This document shows, one piece after another, positions 58,862 through 64,000 of a DNA stretch of 64,000 nt. A model generated the notes under the pieces. The model was not told the origin of the DNA, did no database searches, and worked only from the letters and a program-made list of their open reading frames with translations. The DNA is from Periconia sp. R9002 (taxonomy: Eukaryota > Ascomycota > Dothideomycetes > Pleosporales > Periconiaceae). The translations under genes were made by a program, and so were the position numbers. Positions within the stretch are counted from its first letter, which is position 1, and every line of letters begins with the position of its first letter. The stretch lies in contig JAMAHW010000011.1 of assembly GCA_023627715.1 (NCBI GenBank), positions 310,001-374,000 on the forward strand, read 5' to 3'.

Positions 58862-61318
58862 TCATGCATCCTCGACATCGACCATTTGCTCCTCGTCTAC
58901 ACCGTTTTCCCGAATGGGAGCCGCACCGTACTTATCCAGAAGCCCTTGAATAAGTTCCAACCCCATCTCCAGCTTCTGGCGTTTCATGAGCAAGCTGTTA
59001 CGCAACTCAAAACGATGAGAAGGCTCAGCTAGCAACGCAGTTGCCAGTTCCAAGACATTAGAAGAATCCCTCAGGCCGAGACCTAACTCAAGATCCTCCC
59101 GAAGGTTATTCCGGAGACGCTGAAAGAATTTTGAGTGGACACGCATGACGACAGCTTCGTAGAAGCGACGACTAGCGATCTGATAGTAGCTCGTGACCTT
59201 GGCGATCAAGTTGATCACTTTGTCATATGGCTCTTGTGAGATGACTGACCAAACCTTTTCGTCCCTCCTCAATTTGTCTTGATCGGGACACGCACGACCA
59301 GTGTGCGCCTCAAACTCTTGACGGTAGATGTCAACACGACGTGTAAGGCGCGCCTTCCCATACATGTTGCGCACAGCTTCATATTCTTGGGAAGCCATTG
59401 CCTCAAATAAGATGAATGGTCCTGCACGCTCATCTTCTAGGCTGTCTTGCGCCATAGTGCGCTGTTCTGCCAGGTTGCTGTTCAGCACGTCTTCGACAAT
59501 CTTCCACGCGTCAGGATATATCGCCGAGTTGTTCCAGCAGGAGAAATGCTGATCGAATATGGTTTTGATCTTTGTTTTGATTTCTTGCGATAGAACTGCG
59601 AAGAATATATCCAAAGGCTTGTCCCAATCAATGAATGTCTTACGAATCAGATCCTCAACAACCTTAGGGTCTAGTAGGTCAGGGATCCGGGATTTATTGT
59701 AAGTAAGATGAGTGGCCATTTGATCGAGCATAAATACCTTACGGTACTCGGCGAAACGATCGGTTGCAGCATAGCCAGGGTTTGAGGGTCTTATTGATGG
59801 TTGCGGAGATGGCTTGACTGACGTAGGTGGGTCGGTCCGTTTGCGCTTCTTTTGGGGAGTCTCAACCACAGGAGTAGTGTGCTCGTCGCCGCCACTATCA
59901 TCATCCGAAATATACAGAGCGCTATCTTGCGTGTTGTCCGCGGGAATAGAAAAGATTTTCGTGTCTAGCTTCCCTTGAATGCGCAACTTTGGCTTGATTG
60001 AAGCAAGATCCTGCATAAATCTGTCGTGAATTTTCTCCCAATGATTACGCCAATCATGACAAGGGTAATCACCTTCTACCTCCTTCCGGACGTGATCTGA
60101 GAAAGCGAGGATTGCGTCCGTAATAGCGCGCATCGGATGGTTCGGAGGTTCAGGCAAACGGCTTAAGTCTTGGTCGACCACCTTCAGACGGGCAATGACT
60201 TTCTCGTGTAGGCCAGGCAGGTGCTGAACGATCTGAGACGCCAACTTGTTCGAAATAAACATTTGGAGCTTGTCTGTTCCAAATTGATCCTCAAAGATCC
60301 TCAGACCGGTACACCAAGGCTCATTGGTGGTATAGAAGTCTTTCTCTTTGAGCCGCGCTTCGCGATGCGTCAACTTCTGATCAAGATCATCTTGGGCTGG
60401 GTTCTTTACCACAAAATAGCCATGACCTAGTTTGAACTGCTCTCCTTTGAGAATACTTTTCAGTTTGTCTTCTCGGGTGCCAACAGGCAATCGATCAGGC
60501 TTTGTAAGCACCCCGACGCAATGCTCTGTAACTTTCATCTGACGGGCAAGGCCAGCGGCTGTTGAGTTGGCAATGTCGTTCTCCAGCGAGCAGACAACCA
60601 AAACAAGAGAGTCTTTGATGTAGTCGCATACCAAGTCTTTGACGAACTTGACAAGGTACTGTTTGTCCTCGTGTTCTGTCTGTCCAATGATGCCGGGCAA
60701 GTCGTAGAAAGAGAGCGCTTGCAATGACGGGTGTGACACGCTAATACACACAACGTTCGGGCTGAACTCACACTCTTTTCCAGGGTATGGATTTAGTGCA
60801 GCGGTTTGAGCATCAGCGATAATTTTTTCCAACTCGGATAGCGAATGAGTAGATCCAATCAATTCTTGAGTGAGGCTTGTTTGGATCCATCCTGGAAATC
60901 TAGCGCGCTTCTTCCCATCATAGTTGTACAGCTTGCGAAGAATGACTTCTGCATGCCATTCGCTTCCTGGTTCAGAAGGTTCCATATTGATGAACAAAGG
61001 GCAGCGTGTGCAGGTGTCCGTAGAGCGAGGCGTTTTTATCCCTGAGATTGCCTCGATCACTGAGGACTTGCCAGTGCTCTGCTCTCCAAGAACAATACAT
61101 TTAGGCAGCGGGAGGTCTTGTTGAAGACCGAGATCTTCTAGCTTGGTAATTATTGAGATAGCCTCCTTGACCTCTTTCACCCGTTCGCCCAGTGTTTCAG
61201 CCGGATCGTTGGTGTTGTCGTGCGAGATAGCTGGAGCAGTGACAATTCGTAGAGCGGCGGGTGCTGTGGGCGATGCAGCAGTGCCTTGAGAGCGGCGAGC
61301 ACCCGAACGCGTGACCAT
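58862..61318 (-). CDS. Dynamin-like GTPase
   Basis: A single-exon gene of 818 residues from the preferred ATG at 61318 (MVTRSGARRSQG). An in-frame ATG at 61396 adds 26 residues of poor composition. GTPase motifs are clear: G1 LGEQSTGKSSVIEAI, G2 PRSTDTCTRCP, G3 DLPGIIGQ and G4 LTKPD. The remainder is helical (stalk), with a disordered Pro/Ser/acidic insert (DDDSGGDE, PQKKRKRTDPPTSVKPSPQP) and a C-terminal helical part containing NVLELATALLAEP. The end is acidic (DEEQMVDVEDA). A canonical PH domain or VPS1/DNM1-type ending was not seen, so this is one of the additional Mx-like fungal dynamins. The basic patch KKRKR could be a nuclear signal. The cellular process is unknown. Confidence 0.88.
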   Translation of the reverse strand: MVTRSGARRSQGTAASPTAPAALRIVTAPAISHDNTNDPAETLGERVKEVKEAISIITKLEDLGLQQDLPLPKCIVLGEQSTGKSSVIEAISGIKTPRSTDTCTRCPLFINMEPSEPGSEWHAEVILRKLYNYDGKKRARFPGWIQTSLTQELIGSTHSLSELEKIIADAQTAALNPYPGKECEFSPNVVCISVSHPSLQALSFYDLPGIIGQTEHEDKQYLVKFVKDLVCDYIKDSLVLVVCSLENDIANSTAAGLARQMKVTEHCVGVLTKPDRLPVGTREDKLKSILKGEQFKLGHGYFVVKNPAQDDLDQKLTHREARLKEKDFYTTNEPWCTGLRIFEDQFGTDKLQMFISNKLASQIVQHLPGLHEKVIARLKVVDQDLSRLPEPPNHPMRAITDAILAFSDHVRKEVEGDYPCHDWRNHWEKIHDRFMQDLASIKPKLRIQGKLDTKIFSIPADNTQDSALYISDDDSGGDEHTTPVVETPQKKRKRTDPPTSVKPSPQPSIRPSNPGYAATDRFAEYRKVFMLDQMATHLTYNKSRIPDLLDPKVVEDLIRKTFIDWDKPLDIFFAVLSQEIKTKIKTIFDQHFSCWNNSAIYPDAWKIVEDVLNSNLAEQRTMAQDSLEDERAGPFILFEAMASQEYEAVRNMYGKARLTRRVDIYRQEFEAHTGRACPDQDKLRRDEKVWSVISQEPYDKVINLIAKVTSYYQIASRRFYEAVVMRVHSKFFQRLRNNLREDLELGLGLRDSSNVLELATALLAEPSHRFELRNSLLMKRQKLEMGLELIQGLLDKYGAAPIRENGVDEEQMVDVEDA

Positions 61319-62254
61319 GTTGAAGAAGCACCAGAAGATCTGAAGGTGAGGGCGTCGGAGATGTCGTGGAGCGGATGACGAGAAAGTCAGGCACAAGGTA
61401 AGTGAGGGACAAGAGAAGGACAGAGTAAGTCGGTGACAATCGAAGGTCGTGGAAAGTCAAAGCTGCCAAGACTGCTAGCTTCCCAGTCGAAAGCAGAGTA
61501 AAGGTAAAGGCGAGGTGAACGAGTTTTCGACCAAAACAGTGCCAAGACTTTCAGCATAGACAGCATTGTCGGCACTGGCATCATGAATCGATATTCTTAA
61601 GCAAAGGCGTTCGACAAAAAATGTGGCGCTTTCTAATATTGATCTTGATATGCTGCGCGCAATCCAAAAAGGTGACGGGTCCATTGGCTTTCATGTTGTG
61701 GGTTTGGACAAGGCACGGTGTGTGAGGTAGAGTTTGAAAGCCATGTGTACGCAAAAGAGGCATGGCAGCCTTTGACCTCTTACCAATGAGGACAAGAAAC
61801 TTGACAATTGGAATTCGTGACCATTGATAGTTTGATCATGTTGTACTCAGGTAATTATTGTTAAGGCTGGACGCGAATGAAGTCTTTCGCGAGGTTGGTC
61901 GGGTTGCTTGATGCATAGCGACAGATACACCGCGCAGCAAACAACAACGCGACTTGAAGTTGTAGCTGGAAATTGCTCGAGTACAATCTTCAAAAGATAC
62001 TGTACATGATGCGCGGTACACGTATGTGAGCGATGATGTTGATGGTGTTGAGGTTAGAATGCGCTAGTTATGTAAGCAGCCCCAAAGCAGGGGTTTCGGA
62101 AAAACTTTGGATGAGCGCATACTCTCGAAACATCCGTCCCATCACCACATCACCACCCAACCGCCGCAACAAGCCATCGCCCTCGGAATCTCATCTTCCA
62201 TCCTTAGACTCGCCCTCTTGCGGAATAGTTTTTTCTCCACACGCGCAACACAAG
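61319..62254. promoter_or_regulatory. Divergent promoter region of the dynamin-like gene and TIM17
   Basis: 936 bp between the start codons. Overlapping short frames lack motifs. No discrete element was recognised. Confidence 0.4.
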
Positions 62255-62934
62255 ATGGATCACACGCGAGACCCTTGCCCGTAGGTCACTTCCGGATGGC
62301 AAACGTGCATCGACTCCTTGCGCTGCTCTCATCCAAAAAGCACTTAGCCGAATCATTTGCTAACTTTACGAAGCTGGATCATTCTCAATGATTTCGGTGG
62401 AGCGTTCGCTATGGGGGTATGTCTTGATTCCTTGACCTTTCTACGCATAAGCTCACAATCCTCAGGCTGTTGGTGGTGCTATATGGCACGGTATCAAAGG
62501 CGTAAGCAACACGTCGCGGAATGTCCGCTTATCGATTAACTTGTTTTCAGTTCCGCAATTCTCCCTACGGTGAACGACGTATCGGTGCCATCACCGCGAT
62601 AAAGGCGCGTGCCCCTGTGCTCGGCGGCAACTTCGGTGTTTGGGGAGGTCTATTCAACACATACGACTGCGCAGTCAAGGGCATAAGGAAGAAGGAAGAC
62701 CCGTGGAACGCTATCATTGCCGGCTTTTTCACCGGTGGATCCCTCGCGGTACGAGGAGGTTACAAATCCATGCGCAACGGCGCCATTTCCTGCGCGATAT
62801 TGCTCGCCGTTATCGAAGGTGTTGGTGTCGCATTCAACAGGATGATGGCCGAAAACGGGAAGCTTGAGGCACCCCCTCCACCTCCTTCTCAGCCGGGTGC
62901 ACCATCCGGTGGCAATATGGCTGTAGCGGCATAA
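62255..62934 (+). CDS. TIM17: TIM17, mitochondrial inner-membrane translocase subunit
   Basis: Exons 62255-62280, 62374-62416, 62466-62501 and 62551-62934 give 162 residues. The first exon encodes only MDHTRDPC and part of a proline codon. The protein continues [20 protein letters not shown] and [20 protein letters not shown]. Near-invariant parts follow: [38 protein letters not shown] and [18 protein letters not shown]. Four membrane helices of the Tim17/22/23 fold are evident. TIM17 gates the presequence translocase (TIM23 complex). The C-terminal tail is Pro-rich ([14 protein letters not shown]). All key residues appear intact. Confidence 0.97.
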
Positions 62935-64000
62935 GCTTTTGGTGCATTTCGTTCGAGAGTTTGGTCGTTTAATATAAAAGAGATTCGTCTTGGGATTTAG
63001 GGGCGGAGTGGTTATGGGTTCTTTGCATAATGCCGCGCCAGGTTTTGGCGGCGGTCGGCGTTCACACTCTACTCAGACTTCTGTGCTATACTTGTACTAT
63101 AATTACGGCTTTGTACCATAGCGCGGAGTCGATACAGTGGGATTCGGGATGTGGAATGTCCCATGTATAAATCGACAACGCGCCGCAGCGTCATGTTTGT
63201 TGGCTGCAATCAACGACGTTCATTGAATGTATTGTCGTCATTTTTCTGCAATCTTTCAATCCACATGGAGCAAGTTCTCTGATAGTCTTTATGTCTTGTG
63301 CTAAATCGTGGACCTAGATGATGTTAGACGACAGAAATACATTGTAGACCACTTGGAAATGCTTCACCTGTGATGCAAGATTTGTCAGAATCATATTTCA
63401 TCTTTCTGGGCATCTGAAAGAGTATTCGTGGAAATCTTGCTTACCACTCAGCTGCCTAGCCAAACAACCGCCAATGCTAACGGTGATATCTTTTAACACC
63501 AGTACGAAGCATGAGACCTATTTCAGAGACAAGTCTGTTTTATCTTCACTTGGTATTATGTAGTAATATACATCGGACAGGGACCATTGTTGTCCACTGG
63601 GAGCCATAGTTTATGCGGAAACAAGGTGCGTGATACGAATATTTTACTTTGTATCCGATTGAGAACATTATGATACAAATGCACGACATTTTTCTGTTTT
63701 AGGAAGTGCATCACAGAGCTGCGATCTATAAACAAGTGCCAAGTCTCTATAAAACACCAATAAAACACGTCACAGTAGTGTAGGTGTTACTTTAGCTCTA
63801 AATGCGGCAGTTCTACAGCTATATAAAGCACATCATCCGTATTTTTGCTTATCTAGGTAAAAATAGCGTCTTCATTACATGCACACCCTGGAGGCAGGAC
63901 TTGGCCAGCTTCTTATGGACTTCATAATAAAACCTCGACCACTACATCGAACATTTTCACTCATCATCCACAACATTCATTAGCTATAAATCTTCAGCCT
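62935..64000. other. Intergenic: TIM17 3' flank, nothing further recognised
   Basis: AT-rich, with short unconserved frames only. No RNA gene or repeat was noticed. Confidence 0.55.

Overview
The window looks like a piece of a filamentous ascomycete chromosome, most likely a dothideomycete of the Pleosporales type. Genes carry short introns of about 50-110 bp with GTRNGT donors and CTAAC-like branch sites. They include a Zn2Cys6 regulator, STAND (NLR-like) proteins, an SSU1-type sulfite pump, a GH55 glucanase and small cysteine-rich secreted proteins. The taxonomic placement is inference from gene families and was not tested by search. All multi-exon models were built by hand from splice signals, reading phase and family motifs.

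Layout. 1-4.8 kb: a NACHT STAND protein (10 exons, probably 5' truncated by the window edge) with a zinc-finger-like segment and C-terminal membrane helices. 4.8-11 kb: a gene-poor stretch with a strand-biased ATTTGT/AATATGT word, short tandem repeats and microsatellites. 11-15.4 kb (minus strand): a secreted GMC oxidoreductase and argininosuccinate synthase, the latter with TGACTCA sites. 16.7-23.2 kb: a divergent pair from the endosomal sorting pathway, a DOA4-like deubiquitinase (minus) and the ESCRT-0 subunit VPS27 (plus). 25.3-31.3 kb: a DXD glycosyltransferase (minus), an alpha/beta-hydrolase-fold protein lacking the nucleophile serine (plus) and a membrane protein of unknown function (minus).

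32.7-34.9 kb: a contracted esterase-NB-ARC-TPR STAND gene. 36.2-38.4 kb: a Zn2Cys6 transcription factor. 39.4-39.9 kb: a small protein with a mitochondrial-type presequence. 40.4-40.9 kb: an array of about eleven 28-bp repeats with palindromic ends, itself arranged as a large inverted repeat. 41.5-42.4 kb: an NmrA-like pseudogene. 43.4-50 kb: a 2,084-residue secreted GH55-subtilisin fusion. 50.7-53.5 kb: a small secreted protein and two paralogous 8-cysteine secreted proteins. 53.9-58 kb: a large uncharacterised protein and an SSU1-like transporter with a GC-AG intron. 58.9-61.3 kb: a dynamin-like GTPase. 62.3-62.9 kb: TIM17.

How the genes relate. The housekeeping genes (ASS, DOA4, VPS27, TIM17) are intact and conventional. 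DOA4 and VPS27 act in the same multivesicular-body pathway and share a 594-bp promoter. The 40-53.5 kb interval is accessory in character: repeats, a broken gene and four predicted secreted proteins in a row. The two STAND genes resemble fungal self/non-self or immunity receptors, and both show departures from the canonical architecture.
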